From Synergistaceae bacterium (GTDB lineage: Bacteria > Synergistota > Synergistia > Synergistales > Synergistaceae): a DNA stretch of 34,249 bases. Below are positions 1-7,759 of this stretch, one piece after another. Where the stretch lies: contig JAUNSQ010000002.1 in the NCBI GenBank assembly GCA_030539135.1, forward strand, positions 1 through 34,249, in the 5' to 3' direction. The notes beneath the pieces were generated by a model. It did not search any database, was not told the DNA's origin, and saw only the letters and a list, made by a program, of their open reading frames with translations. The first letter of the stretch is position 1. Each line of letters opens with the position of its first letter. The translations under genes and the position numbers were made by a program.

Positions 1-229
1 GTTTTATTTTATTGAGAAGGTTGTAGACAGTGTCAGTGTCGCAGATATCGCCCTTAATAAATGAAAATTTATCAGATGGCAGACCGTCTAGAGAAGCTAG
101 ATTGCCGGCGTAAGTCAGCTTATCCAGCACGACGATTTTGTGCCCAATGGAAACAAGATAATGGACGAGATTGCTTCCGATGAATCCTGCCGCGCCTGTG
201 AGAAGATATGTCTTGCAACTTGTGTTCAT
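1..229 (-). CDS. rfbB: dTDP-glucose 4,6-dehydratase, N-terminal part (cut by window edge)
   Basis: The reading frame starts with ATG at 229 and runs off the left edge, giving 76 residues. The N-terminus has the NAD-binding Rossmann motif LLTGAAGFIGSNL and then LDKLTYAGN, which is typical of RfbB-type dTDP-glucose 4,6-dehydratases rather than GalE. The family makes dTDP-4-keto-6-deoxyglucose in the cytoplasm for deoxysugars of surface polysaccharide. A GGAG lies 8 nt before the start, and an extended -10 promoter lies about 40 bp upstream. The catalytic residues are outside the window, so another extended SDR sugar-nucleotide enzyme is possible. Confidence 0.8.
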   Translation of the reverse strand, partial: MNTSCKTYLLTGAAGFIGSNLVHYLVSIGHKIVVLDKLTYAGNLASLDGLPSDKFSFIKGDICDTDTVYNLLNKIK

Positions 230-266
230 GTCAACATCTCCAAATCTGATGTTATTAATGTTTTAG

Positions 267-295
267 ATTATAACATGCGACAACGTTAATGTATC
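267..295 (-). promoter_or_regulatory. promoter of the rfbB-like gene
   Basis: On the minus strand there is a perfect TATAAT (272-267) preceded by TG one base upstream, an extended -10. A weak -35 (GATACA) lies 17 bp upstream. It overlaps the end of the DUF218 gene and points at the rfbB-like gene. Confidence 0.5.
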
Positions 296-1101
296 TTATA
301 CACTGCCATTCCTATCCATTCTTTGATCCCGAGGCATGTTGCCATAAGCGAGCCAGCGTCGGGCAGGAGGTTCGGTATGCCTTTTTGCCTTGTGTTTGTC
401 AATGTGCCGGAAGAATATGGATATAGCTTTACTTCTGGAATGTATCTTTGGGCGCAGTAGACGGAGCGCGGCATGTGGAACGCGTTAGTGACGAGGACGA
501 CGGAGGAAAAACTGTTGAGCGATGGTGGAGCAGTTGTTGAGCGGACGTTGAGCGATTGTTTAGTGGCGGAGGAGCGGTCGTTGAGCAGTTGTTTGGTGTA
601 GAGCAGGTTCTCTTTTGTTGTACGGGATTTTTTGTCAAGATATGTTTTGCCGGTCCAGCCGATTTTTCTTGCGCAGTCTTCCATGACCTCGGCTTCAGAT
701 TTATCGTCGAGCCCGTAGACGTTGCCGCCGGAAAGTATGAGAGGGCAGTTGAGTTCTCTCGCTATCTTCACGCCGCATACGACTCTTTCAAGCGCGAAGA
801 CGCCAGGCTGTGGTCTGCCGTCGACATCGTAAGTCGACCCGCCGGATAGGACTAATACAGCGCATGGAGTTCTTTTTGGCGGAAGCTGCCTGGAATACAT
901 ATTTTCGAGCGGGCCTGTGATGCAGTGCGCGCCAAACGGTGCGCTCATGAACCATAGCGCGGCGGAGAATACGATCAAAAGCAACGCGAGTATTTTCTTG
1001 CGCGGCTTCCGCCATGCAAGATATGCGAAGAGGATTAAGACGATGCACAAAAGCCCAGGAGGAACTACAAGGCTTCCCGCGAGTTTATAAAGGTAGAACA
1101 T
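286..1101 (-). CDS. DUF218 / YdcF-SanA family membrane-anchored protein
   Basis: A 271-aa protein with two hydrophobic segments near the N-terminus (about residues 10-27 and 38-55) and then a DUF218 domain facing outward. Visible family motifs are VLVLSGG near residue 83, LILSGGN near 121, and LVTNAFHMPRSV near 202. YdcF/SanA/ElyC relatives are linked to envelope and lipid-carrier homeostasis, but the biochemical role is poorly defined. Between SRTTKENLLYTKQLL and the VTNAFHMPRS motif, where relatives have a short linker, this protein carries a Ser/Thr/Asn-rich insert encoded by an 11-bp tandem repeat. The start at 1101 has GGGAG about 15 nt upstream, rather far, so the start is moderately certain. 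Confidence 0.85.
   Translation of the reverse strand: MFYLYKLAGSLVVPPGLLCIVLILFAYLAWRKPRKKILALLLIVFSAALWFMSAPFGAHCITGPLENMYSRQLPPKRTPCAVLVLSGGSTYDVDGRPQPGVFALERVVCGVKIARELNCPLILSGGNVYGLDDKSEAEVMEDCARKIGWTGKTYLDKKSRTTKENLLYTKQLLNDRSSATKQSLNVRSTTAPPSLNSFSSVVLVTNAFHMPRSVYCAQRYIPEVKLYPYSSGTLTNTRQKGIPNLLPDAGSLMATCLGIKEWIGMAVYKIH
514..601. repeat. 11-bp tandem repeat array inside the DUF218 gene
   Basis: Eight imperfect 11-bp units in register from 514. The best are GTTGAGCGATG, GTGGAGCAGTT, GTTGAGCGGAC, GTTGAGCGATT and GTTGAGCAGTT; three others are more degenerate. The exact heptamer GTTGAGC recurs at 514, 536, 547 and 580, with spacings of 22, 11 and 33. The array encodes the low-complexity linker of the DUF218 protein. 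Because 11 is not a multiple of 3, gain or loss of one unit would shift the frame. Confidence 0.8.
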
Positions 1102-1176
1102 GGTCGATTATCGTCACTCCCTTGCGCGTGTAGTCAATGTGATTAGCAGAACAACAGGGATTGGAAATGAATTCGT

Positions 1177-1205
1177 TTGATAGATGCCGCTCGGAAGAGT
1201 ATCAT
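1177..1205 (+). promoter_or_regulatory. promoter of alr
   Basis: TTGATA (1177-1182) and TATCAT (1200-1205) are separated by 17 bp, a good housekeeping-type promoter. It sits about 50 bp before the chosen alr start. A longer in-frame start at 1177 would lie inside this promoter, which argues against it. Confidence 0.65.
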
Positions 1206-1254
1206 AAATCCGTATAGAAAAAGTTTTGCGATTTATAAAAGGACGGCGGGATTT

Positions 1255-2442
1255 ATGGATGAAGTTCGCAGACGCAGCTGGGCTGAGATAGACCTTGGCG
1301 CGGCGGAATATAATTTTAAACAGATCAAGGCGGTGTTGAAGCCCGGCGTGAGGTTTTGCTGCGTCGTCAAGGCGGACGCGTATGGCCACGGGGCAGTCGA
1401 GCTGGCGAAGCTTTACGAGTCGCTCGGCGCAGACTGGTTCGCGGTCTCCAACATCGAAGAGGCGCTGCAGCTGCGGTTGTCGGATGTCAGTCTCCCAATA
1501 CTCGTCCTTGGCTACACTCCTGTTGGCTGCGCTGAGTTGCTTGCCAAGTACAATATCTCCCAGTGTATGTACTCATACGATTACGCGAAGGCGCTTTCTA
1601 GCGCGGCAGTCGCGGCGAAGGTCTCTGTCAGCGTCCATGTCAAATTCGACACGGGCATGGGGCGTATAGGTTTTCGCAGCAAGGGCGACGAGCACGATGA
1701 GCTCGACCTTGCGCTTGCGGCCTGCGGATTGCCTGGAATAATGGTCGAGGGAGCATTCACGCATTTTGCGGTGGCCGATGAGAGCGATAACGGAGAGGCT
1801 TTCACGCGTTGCCAGTATCAGAACTTTGTCGCGGGGACGAAATATCTTGAGGATAACGGCGTGCGGATAAGGATAAAGCATTGCGCGAACAGCGCGGCTA
1901 TCTTTGATTACCCCGAATACCAGCTCGATATGGTCCGCGCGGGCGTCATCCTGTACGGAGTGAAGCCGTCGGATGCGGTAAAAAATCTCCCAGCGCTCAA
2001 ACCCGTTATGACGCTCCGTTCTGTCATTTCTCACATAAAAACTGTCTATCCGGGCGAATCGATAAGCTACGGGTGCGTATTCAAAGCAGAGAGACCGATG
2101 AGGGTCGCTACGATACCAATAGGATATGCGGACGGATTTTGGCGGGCGAACTACAAGCCTCCGTACTCTTTGTTGGTCAACGGATACGACGTGCCGATAC
2201 TTGGCAAGGTGTGTATGGATCAGCTTATGGTCGATGTTACGGACGCTCGGTGTGAGGTTGGCGACATCGTCACAGTATTTGGTTCGGAGCCGGGGCATAC
2301 CGCCGACGATATCGCGAGTGTTAACGGCACGATAAATTATGAGGTGCTGTGTGCGGTAGGGGCTCGTGTGCCGCGCGCTTATGTCAGGGACGGGAAGACG
2401 TTAGCGTGGCGTGACCATCTCTACGGCGACGAGTCAGTTTAA
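1255..2442 (+). CDS. alr: alanine racemase
   Basis: A PLP enzyme that interconverts L- and D-alanine for peptidoglycan. From ATG 1255 it is 395 aa, close to the family length. The N-terminus has the family motif RRSWAEIDLGA. The PLP lysine is in VVKADAYGHG (Lys39). The second catalytic base, Tyr, is in SISYGCVFKAE near residue 270. The C-terminal beta domain contains LGKVCMDQLMVDVT. Start 1255 is chosen because AAAGGACGG precedes it by about 8 nt and the N-terminus matches the family; an in-frame TTG at 1177 overlaps the predicted promoter. It stands as its own transcription unit with an epimerase gene about 100 bp downstream. Confidence 0.95.
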   Translation: MDEVRRRSWAEIDLGAAEYNFKQIKAVLKPGVRFCCVVKADAYGHGAVELAKLYESLGADWFAVSNIEEALQLRLSDVSLPILVLGYTPVGCAELLAKYNISQCMYSYDYAKALSSAAVAAKVSVSVHVKFDTGMGRIGFRSKGDEHDELDLALAACGLPGIMVEGAFTHFAVADESDNGEAFTRCQYQNFVAGTKYLEDNGVRIRIKHCANSAAIFDYPEYQLDMVRAGVILYGVKPSDAVKNLPALKPVMTLRSVISHIKTVYPGESISYGCVFKAERPMRVATIPIGYADGFWRANYKPPYSLLVNGYDVPILGKVCMDQLMVDVTDARCEVGDIVTVFGSEPGHTADDIASVNGTINYEVLCAVGARVPRAYVRDGKTLAWRDHLYGDESV

Positions 2443-2546
2443 CTGAAGAAAATTTTGGACCACGCCGCGTGAAGGTATATTACTTCCTGTTCCGACGGCG
2501 ATGGTGTATTATTTAGATGTAAAGAACGTGATTGGCAGGTGTTGAT

Positions 2547-3494
2547 ATGTTTCAGCTGAAGAAGACGGCTCTCGTTACCGGCGGCGCTGGGTTCATAGGT
2601 TCCCATACGACAGATGCGCTCATCGCGCAGGGGTGGAAAGTCATAGTGGTCGACGACCTCTCGTCTGGTAACTTGGACAACCTCAGGCATCTTAGGGGAA
2701 ATCCGTGTTTTAGCTTTATGCGTGGGGATATCTGCGACGTAGAGCTGATGAAGCGCCTGCTCCACGGGGCTGATGAAGTGTTTCATTTTGCCGCGCAGGT
2801 ATCGGTACCGCTCTCAATAGATGACCCAGAAGGGTGTTATAGAGTAAATATCGACGCTTTCAAGAACCTGCTTCTCCTGTGCAAGGAACGGAAGCTGCCG
2901 GTGTTTTACGCGAGCTCGGCCGCCGTCTACGGCAACAGGGGCGACGGCGTGAGAGACGAAGAAGAGGCTCCGCGTCCGCTCTCACCTTTTGGCGCGAGCA
3001 AGGCGATAGACGAAATGCTGGCTTCCGCGGCGTGGAATTCATGGGGCGTGCCGGCGGTTGGTTTCCGTTTCTTTAACGTATACGGCCCGAGGCAAAATCC
3101 GAACGGCGCTTACGCCTCTATCATACCGAAGTTTTGCAGCGTGATGGCGTGTGGTTCTACGCCGGTTATCTATGGCGACGGGGAGCAGACGCGCGATTTT
3201 ATCCATGTAAAGGACGTTGCCGCCATAATCGTTAAGATGTCAGATATGGCGAAGGAAAACGGCGGCAGGGTATTCAACGTGGCGACAGGGGTGAGCATAA
3301 GCGTCAACGCGTTGCTGAAGGCTATCTCCGATAAGATATCGATACCGCCGAAGGCCGACTACAAACCTGCCCGTGCCGGCGACATCGTCAGCAACGCTGC
3401 GGACATCTCGCGGCTCAAGTCGGCGCTCAAGGATATAAAATTTACTGATATCAACGAGGGGCTCGTCGATACTGTAGAGTGGTATAAAGCGTAG
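2547..3494 (+). CDS. GalE-like NAD-dependent sugar-nucleotide epimerase/dehydratase with Tyr-to-Phe change
   Basis: A 315-aa extended SDR protein. It has the NAD motif TGGAGFIGSH, VDDLSSG after beta-2, FHFAAQVSVPLS, the Ser-rich YASSAAVYG motif, FRFFNVYGPRQNPNGAYA, and YGDGEQTRDFIHV. These place it among UDP-glucose 4-epimerase-like enzymes acting on nucleotide sugars for surface polysaccharide. The catalytic YxxxK motif reads SPFGASKAIDE: the Lys is present, but the codon for the catalytic Tyr is TTT (Phe). AGGTG lies 5 nt before ATG 2547, which is preferred over the TTG at 2532. Substrate cannot be told from sequence, and altered or lost activity is possible. Confidence 0.85.
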   Translation: MFQLKKTALVTGGAGFIGSHTTDALIAQGWKVIVVDDLSSGNLDNLRHLRGNPCFSFMRGDICDVELMKRLLHGADEVFHFAAQVSVPLSIDDPEGCYRVNIDAFKNLLLLCKERKLPVFYASSAAVYGNRGDGVRDEEEAPRPLSPFGASKAIDEMLASAAWNSWGVPAVGFRFFNVYGPRQNPNGAYASIIPKFCSVMACGSTPVIYGDGEQTRDFIHVKDVAAIIVKMSDMAKENGGRVFNVATGVSISVNALLKAISDKISIPPKADYKPARAGDIVSNAADISRLKSALKDIKFTDINEGLVDTVEWYKA

Positions 3495-3682
3495 CGGAAC
3501 TAATATATATGTTTGCCCTCCGCCATTCCCGGGACCAAACGAACTGGGTCTATTATTGGCCCAAAATAGATTGCAAAATATTTAAAGGCCGCGCTTCCCT
3601 AAAAATAATATACAAGTGATGTCTTTCTCATAAACAGCGTTTGTGCTGATGGAATGATACGTCGTGATTATTGCCGACTGTA

Positions 3683-4048
3683 TTATTTATCCGGTTCGCC
3701 CGAGCCGTGTATGGAGCATCTAACAATCTTATTGTTATCGGGGTCCATGGAATAGACGCCGCCGGACGGGCATTTTGATTTATCGTTGGTTATCATCTTC
3801 TGATATCCGTCGGAGATAAATCTATCCAAGTTATAGTCTTCAGGCGCCAGCCCAGCTGAAAATCTGTACGCGTCGAGCGCGACCCCTATCGCCACGCGGT
3901 TGCCGTAGCATGCCACGGCTTTCGCCTTGTCGTCAGAGGGCCCCAGAACTAGATAGAGCGCGCCGCCCAGCGCGCCGATAATGACCAATACTACCAGCAG
4001 CTCAACAAGCGTAAATCCTCTGTGCGTTTTGCGTTGTATCTTTGTCAT
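3683..4048 (-). CDS. type IV pilin-like / pseudopilin protein
   Basis: A 121-aa protein with a class III (prepilin) leader: a short basic N-terminus, then the processing site RG-FTLVELLVVLVIIG, cut by prepilin peptidase after Gly with N-methylation of Phe and Glu at mature +5. A single hydrophobic helix follows, then a small globular C-terminus with KCPSGG and VRCS cysteines that could form a disulfide loop. It suits a minor or major subunit of a type IV pilus, type II secretion or competence pseudopilus. No other pilus genes are in the window. ATG 4048 is chosen because AGGAGG lies 7 nt upstream; the longer frame adds a non-family Ala-rich N-terminus. Confidence 0.85.
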   Translation of the reverse strand: MTKIQRKTHRGFTLVELLVVLVIIGALGGALYLVLGPSDDKAKAVACYGNRVAIGVALDAYRFSAGLAPEDYNLDRFISDGYQKMITNDKSKCPSGGVYSMDPDNNKIVRCSIHGSGEPDK

Positions 4049-4279
4049 AGGCGTTCCTCCTGATGATATATGCCTTTCGGCGGCGTATGCGGCTCGTGCG
4101 GCCGCGCCATCTTTTGTGTCCATTATATATTACAACGTGAAAAATGGGAGAAAGTTGAAAGAGATCGTGGGGAGGGCGATGCTACAGCGGTTAAGTATTT
4201 TGCGCCTTTTTTACACGAAGTATTTTCGGTTATCATGCTTTTACATAGTCAGACTAATGGAAAGCGAGCGTGACGGCCT

Positions 4280-5740
4280 TTGGAAAACGTAACCTATCTT
4301 ATATTGTTTATCTCGGCGATATTGCTCTTCTGTATCGCGTTCAGCCGCTTTCTTTCCAAGGCCGGTATTCCCGTGCTTGTCTTCTTCATCTTTGCCGGTA
4401 TGTTCATGGGTTCGGATGGCCTAGGCGGGATATATTTTGACAATGCGGCGGCCGCCAGCACGATAGGCAACTTTGCCATCTGCTACATTCTTTTCGCGGG
4501 CGGTATGGCCACCAGCTGGAAGTCGGCGCGCGGCGTGCTTGTCCCCGGGGCGCTGCTGGCCACGTGGGGGGTGCTGCTGACGGCGTTCCTCGTTGGCGTC
4601 TCAGCCCATTATCTCGTTGGACTGACGCTTATGCAGGGCCTGCTGCTTGGCGCCGTTGTCTCGTGTACCGATGCCGCCTCGGTCTTTTCTATCCTGCGTT
4701 CGAAGAGTATGAACCTGAAGGGCGACGTTGCTCCGCTGCTTGAGCTGGAGAGCAGCAGCAACGACCCCACAGCGTACATGCTGACTATCACGATAGTCAG
4801 CCTCATAAATTCCCCGGACAGCGGGTTAATGCGCTTTGCCGGAATGTTTCTGGCGCAGTTCGCGCTCGGCGGCGCGCTGGGGTTTGCGCTCGGTTTCGCC
4901 GGGGCTTGGATCATCAACAGGATAAAGCTCAACAGCGACGGTATGTATCCCGTTGTCGCCGTGACGATCGCTGCGCTCGTTTATACGATAATACAGACGC
5001 TGCATGGCAACGGCTTTCTCGGGATATACATAGCGGGCATGGTGATGGGGAACGTCAAATTAGTCCAGAAGGGCGTGCTCGTGCGCTTCTTCGACGGGTT
5101 TTCATGGCTGATGCAGATATTAGTCTTCGTTACGCTGGGGCTGCTTGTCTTCCCCATGCAGCTGCCGTCGGTATGGCTGCCGGCGGTGGTCACCTCGCTG
5201 CTGTTGATGTTCGTTATCCGCCCGGTCACCGTATTTTTCACCCTCATACCGTTCAATTATCAAACGAAAGCCAAGCTCCTTATTTCATGGGTAGGTTTCC
5301 GCGGAGCGTCGTCGATAGTCTTTGCCACCTATGCGCTGACCGAGAATATCGCGCAGGGAGACGTCATCTTCAATATGGTATTCATAATATCGCTCACATC
5401 GGTCATAGTACAAGGTTCTCTCCTTGCTCCGCTCGCGGCGATGCTGGATCAATTGGACACGGAGGATTCGACTCTAGTGGCGCGCAGTTTTACGGACTTT
5501 GAAGAAGACTTTCCTGGCACGCTTTACGAACTCAAAGCAGGGCAAGGTTCCAAGGCGGTTGGCCTGTTCGTAAAAGAACTTGATTTCCCGGACGAAGTTC
5601 GCATCATCATTATCAAACGCGGCGGCAGTGCTCTGACGCCGACTGGCAATACGAAACTGGAGGTCGGCGATGTCCTGACGGTTTCCGCAAAGGGGCAGCA
5701 GGAACTGCTCAGCCTGCGGACGAGGCTTGGTCTAAGCTAG
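4280..5740 (+). CDS. NhaP2/CvrA-type potassium (sodium)/proton antiporter
   Basis: A 486-aa inner-membrane protein with about 12 hydrophobic segments of the CPA1 Na+/H+ exchanger family. Motifs include SCTDAASVFSILRS and ELESSSNDPTAYMLT; Asp residues in these helices carry ions. From about residue 405 there is a cytoplasmic TrkA-C/RCK_C domain (GTLYELKAGQGSKAVGL to LEVGDVLTVSAKG), the arrangement of NhaP2/CvrA/RosB antiporters. The start is TTG at 4280 with only a weak GAGCG upstream, so translation may be inefficient. It diverges from the prepilin gene and is followed by a weak hairpin. Confidence 0.88.
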   Translation: MENVTYLILFISAILLFCIAFSRFLSKAGIPVLVFFIFAGMFMGSDGLGGIYFDNAAAASTIGNFAICYILFAGGMATSWKSARGVLVPGALLATWGVLLTAFLVGVSAHYLVGLTLMQGLLLGAVVSCTDAASVFSILRSKSMNLKGDVAPLLELESSSNDPTAYMLTITIVSLINSPDSGLMRFAGMFLAQFALGGALGFALGFAGAWIINRIKLNSDGMYPVVAVTIAALVYTIIQTLHGNGFLGIYIAGMVMGNVKLVQKGVLVRFFDGFSWLMQILVFVTLGLLVFPMQLPSVWLPAVVTSLLLMFVIRPVTVFFTLIPFNYQTKAKLLISWVGFRGASSIVFATYALTENIAQGDVIFNMVFIISLTSVIVQGSLLAPLAAMLDQLDTEDSTLVARSFTDFEEDFPGTLYELKAGQGSKAVGLFVKELDFPDEVRIIIIKRGGSALTPTGNTKLEVGDVLTVSAKGQQELLSLRTRLGLS

Positions 5741-5781
5741 CCGTTCACCGACAGCGCAGGGGATAGTATTATTTTATATCG

Positions 5782-5803
5782 GGCAGCTTGTCGCTGCCTT
5801 TAT
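5782..5803 (+). terminator. weak terminator after the antiporter gene
   Basis: GGCAGC (5782-5787) and GCTGCC (5793-5798) form a 6-bp stem with a 5-nt loop, followed by TTTAT. The stem is short and the T tract poor. Confidence 0.4.
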
Positions 5804-5978
5804 GCTTCCACTGGCTGGACGTGTTTTTCGTGCTCATATATGTTTCGGGCGGAGTAATGAGGGTCGCCAGCTTTTGAATTTTTTCTCGTTTGCAGTTATA
5901 ATAACACCACAACGTGTAGCTATAACAGCGTAAGTCCAGTTGTTAGAGCTGCGCGTTTTTTTAATATACGTATATAAA

Positions 5979-6006
5979 TTGTTTATATCTATAAACACTG
6001 TATTAA
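5979..6006 (+). promoter_or_regulatory. candidate carD promoter overlapped by a perfect palindrome
   Basis: TTGTTT (5979-5984) and TATTAA (6001-6006) are 16 bp apart. Between them lies a perfect dyad, TGTTTATA-TC-TATAAACA (5980-5997), well placed to block RNA polymerase if bound by a repressor. The regulator is not identifiable. Confidence 0.45.
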
Positions 6007-6062
6007 ATAACGATTTTTTGCGAATATTTAGAAAGAGTAACAATGGCACGGAGGTGTTTCAA

Positions 6063-6626
6063 ATGACGGAACAAACGGCGGCAAAATTTAACCATCCTTA
6101 CAAGGTCGACGATTACGTGGTTTATCGCCGCAGCGGGGTATGTCGCATAGTCGATATCCGCAGGGAGAATTTCAGCAGCCTTGGCGAAAAGGAATATTAC
6201 GTGATGAAGGCGCTGTGCGACGAACGTTCAAAGTTTTATGTGCCGGCAGACCTCGACGTGGTGGAACATTGTATACGCAGAGTGCTCTCGCCCGACGAGG
6301 TAAAGACCGCTATAGCGCGGGCTGAATCTCTGGACGACAGATGGGACGACGACAGCGACACGCGCACCGCGAATTTTGGCAGGATACTTGCCGGCGGCAG
6401 CAGCGCGGAGGCGTTATGGGTGCTGAAGGCGCTGTCGCTCTATAAGAAAAAGCTCAAGGGCGAGAATAAAAAATTCTATGACAGCGATAGTAAATTACTC
6501 AACGAAGCCGAAAGGATAGTCACGGAGGAATTTTCTTTTGTGCTTGGGATAAAGAGGGAGGATGTCATCCCATATATTTTGAGCTGCATCGATGGCAATA
6601 ACGCAGCAGGCAATATGATTTTTTAG
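6063..6626 (+). CDS. CarD/CdnL-family transcription regulator
   Basis: A 187-aa protein. Residues about 8-70 are a CarD_CdnL_TRCF domain (YKVDDYVVYRRSGVCRIVDI, then YYVMKAL and KFYVPADLD), which binds the RNA polymerase beta subunit and stabilises open complexes. Residues about 75-180 are the all-helical C-terminal domain that contacts DNA near the -10 region in characterised CarD proteins. GGAGGTG lies 7 nt before ATG 6063; the frame is open further upstream, but that part runs through the promoter. It is the first gene of a tight cluster with the next two reading frames. Confidence 0.88.
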   Translation: MTEQTAAKFNHPYKVDDYVVYRRSGVCRIVDIRRENFSSLGEKEYYVMKALCDERSKFYVPADLDVVEHCIRRVLSPDEVKTAIARAESLDDRWDDDSDTRTANFGRILAGGSSAEALWVLKALSLYKKKLKGENKKFYDSDSKLLNEAERIVTEEFSFVLGIKREDVIPYILSCIDGNNAAGNMIF

Positions 6627-6635
6627 ATACGGAGC

Positions 6636-6956
6636 ATGGATATGACAAGAGAAGACGCGTTGGAGCTCATAGAGCGGATACCGTATATAACGACGTACGC
6701 CGCGCTCAATGAAAAATTTCGGACGGACTGTTACAGAAAGGCCGTAGCGAAGGACGACCCAGTCGAATGGATAAAGTCGATAAAGACGTTTTACATTTTG
6801 AAGAACCAGATATCCGGCAAGAAGATCGGAGAGACGGAGCCGCAGTATGCCGCGAAGGCCAAGGAACGGCTGCATTCGCTTTTGGCGGAGTCGCTTGGTA
6901 TCAAAACGGACGAGGTCGAGGCGTTCGTGAAGTCGCATCTTGAAAGCAAGATGTGA
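6636..6956 (+). CDS. stand-alone CarD C-terminal-domain protein
   Basis: A 106-aa cytoplasmic helical protein beginning 9 nt after the carD stop. It lacks the CdnL/TRCF polymerase-binding module but resembles the C-terminal domain of CarD-like proteins, including the one just upstream. The shared layout is an acidic start (REDALELIERIP), a central WIKSIKTFYILKNQ helix, a Y/K-rich acidic helix, and a final LGIKTDEVEAFVKSHL helix. The upstream protein ends with the parallel LGIKREDVIPYIL. This looks like duplication or splitting of CarD. A partner or decoy role in DNA contact is inference. GGAG lies just upstream of the first ATG (6636). Confidence 0.7.
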   Translation: MDMTREDALELIERIPYITTYAALNEKFRTDCYRKAVAKDDPVEWIKSIKTFYILKNQISGKKIGETEPQYAAKAKERLHSLLAESLGIKTDEVEAFVKSHLESKM

Positions 6957-7004
6957 TTTTGAGAAGAGGCGTTCGATATCAAACAGAACGAAGCCAGAGT
7001 ATAT

Positions 7005-7157
7005 ATGAAGGAACACGAGTGTAGGCTGTGCAAATATTTCGGTGAATGCGGGCATACCGAATGCCGCTTTGACGAAGAAACGTCGGAGGCGCGCCGCCGA
7101 GCGAAGGTCACGGGAACCGAAGTGGAAAAGTTACAGGCGAAGCTCTGTGTGAAATAA
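7005..7157 (+). CDS. 50-aa cysteine-rich small protein (possible zinc-binding)
   Basis: A short reading frame 48 bp after the CarD-C gene, same strand. It encodes 50 residues with a cysteine/histidine cluster near the N-terminus (ECRLCKYFGECGHTEC), then an acidic-basic helix-like tail. The CxxC-x5-C-x4-C spacing with a His would suit a small zinc knuckle. No strong Shine-Dalgarno is seen before ATG 7005, so translation may depend on coupling within the carD operon. I do not recognise the family. Confidence 0.5.
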   Translation: MKEHECRLCKYFGECGHTECRFDEETSEARRRAKVTGTEVEKLQAKLCVK

Positions 7158-7200
7158 CCCGCGAAAAACAAGAAACAATATAGAGGAACAACGAGTTGTG

Positions 7201-7244
7201 CGAGCCACGTAAATCCGGTTGTGATACGCGCGGCTCGTTTTTTT
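7201..7244 (+). terminator. terminator of the carD cluster
   Basis: CGAGCC (7201-7206) and GGCTCG (7232-7237) form a 6-bp stem with a 25-nt loop, followed directly by seven T residues. It ends just before the transposase gene's ribosome-binding site. Confidence 0.55.
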
Positions 7245-7271
7245 GTGCGAACAGATAAGGAGAACACCATA

Positions 7272-7757
7272 ATGTCAGAAGAAAATACAGCAACAATAAA
7301 TCCTGAAAAATACGATTACGGCAAAGGCGGCGCGTACTATGTCACGGTCTGTGTCAAGGGCGGGCAGAATATCCTGTGGAAATACGCCTCAAATGTGGAC
7401 GCTGACAGCGCGGATAACACGCCACCGTTGTCAGGGCAGGGCGAACATGTCGCCGAGGCCGTCAAGTCCGTGTTTGACGAAAACAAAAACGCCGTACTGG
7501 ACAAGATGGTCGTCATGCCCAACCACATTCATTTGACGCTTTTCGTCACATTGGAGAAGGCGCAGAAGTCCGCCGTGATAAAGAGGACAGTATCAAACAT
7601 AATGGGACAAATCAAGCGCGCCACGTCGAAAGACGCGGCGTGGCAGGAATCGTATTATGACAGGCTCGTTCACGACGCCGCGCAGTATCGGAAGATATGC
7701 GAGTATATAGAAGCGAACCCGTCAAAGTGGACGGAAGACTGCTACTTCAGGGAATAA
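7272..7757 (+). CDS. REP-associated tyrosine transposase (RAYT, Y1/IS200-like)
   Basis: A 161-aa HUH-type single-strand nuclease. The HUH motif is MPNHIHL near residues 85-91, preceded by a YYVTVCV strand. The C-terminal helix YYDRLVHDAAQYRKICEYI carries the catalytic Tyr, followed by the family signature EANPSKW. RAYTs are domesticated IS200/IS605-type transposases thought to mobilise or maintain REP palindromes. No classical REP pair flanks the gene apart from the hairpin at 7201-7237, whose 3' arm could serve as a substrate. AAGGAG lies 9 nt before ATG 7272. Length is normal and there is no sign of decay. Confidence 0.85.
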   Translation: MSEENTATINPEKYDYGKGGAYYVTVCVKGGQNILWKYASNVDADSADNTPPLSGQGEHVAEAVKSVFDENKNAVLDKMVVMPNHIHLTLFVTLEKAQKSAVIKRTVSNIMGQIKRATSKDAAWQESYYDRLVHDAAQYRKICEYIEANPSKWTEDCYFRE

Positions 7758-7759
7758 AC

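Larger units (their letters stand above)
5741..6062. other. 322-bp intergenic stretch before carD
   Basis: Apart from a weak hairpin at 5782-5803 and a palindrome/promoter at 5979-6006, I see no convincing gene, RNA gene or repeat. The right half is strongly AT-rich, as expected of a promoter region. Confidence 0.6.

Noticed and set aside
1573..2298. 241-codon open frame antisense to alr
   Set aside because: It has no ribosome site and no family motif; it mirrors codon-position GC bias of the racemase gene.
3495..3682. 188-bp gap between the epimerase and prepilin genes checked for a small RNA or terminator
   Set aside because: Only short TGGG/CCCA complementarity was seen; nothing supports a feature.
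7160..7260. Possible REP/BIME palindrome pair for the RAYT gene
   Set aside because: Only one simple hairpin with a T tract is present and nothing matches it downstream, so it is better read as a terminator.
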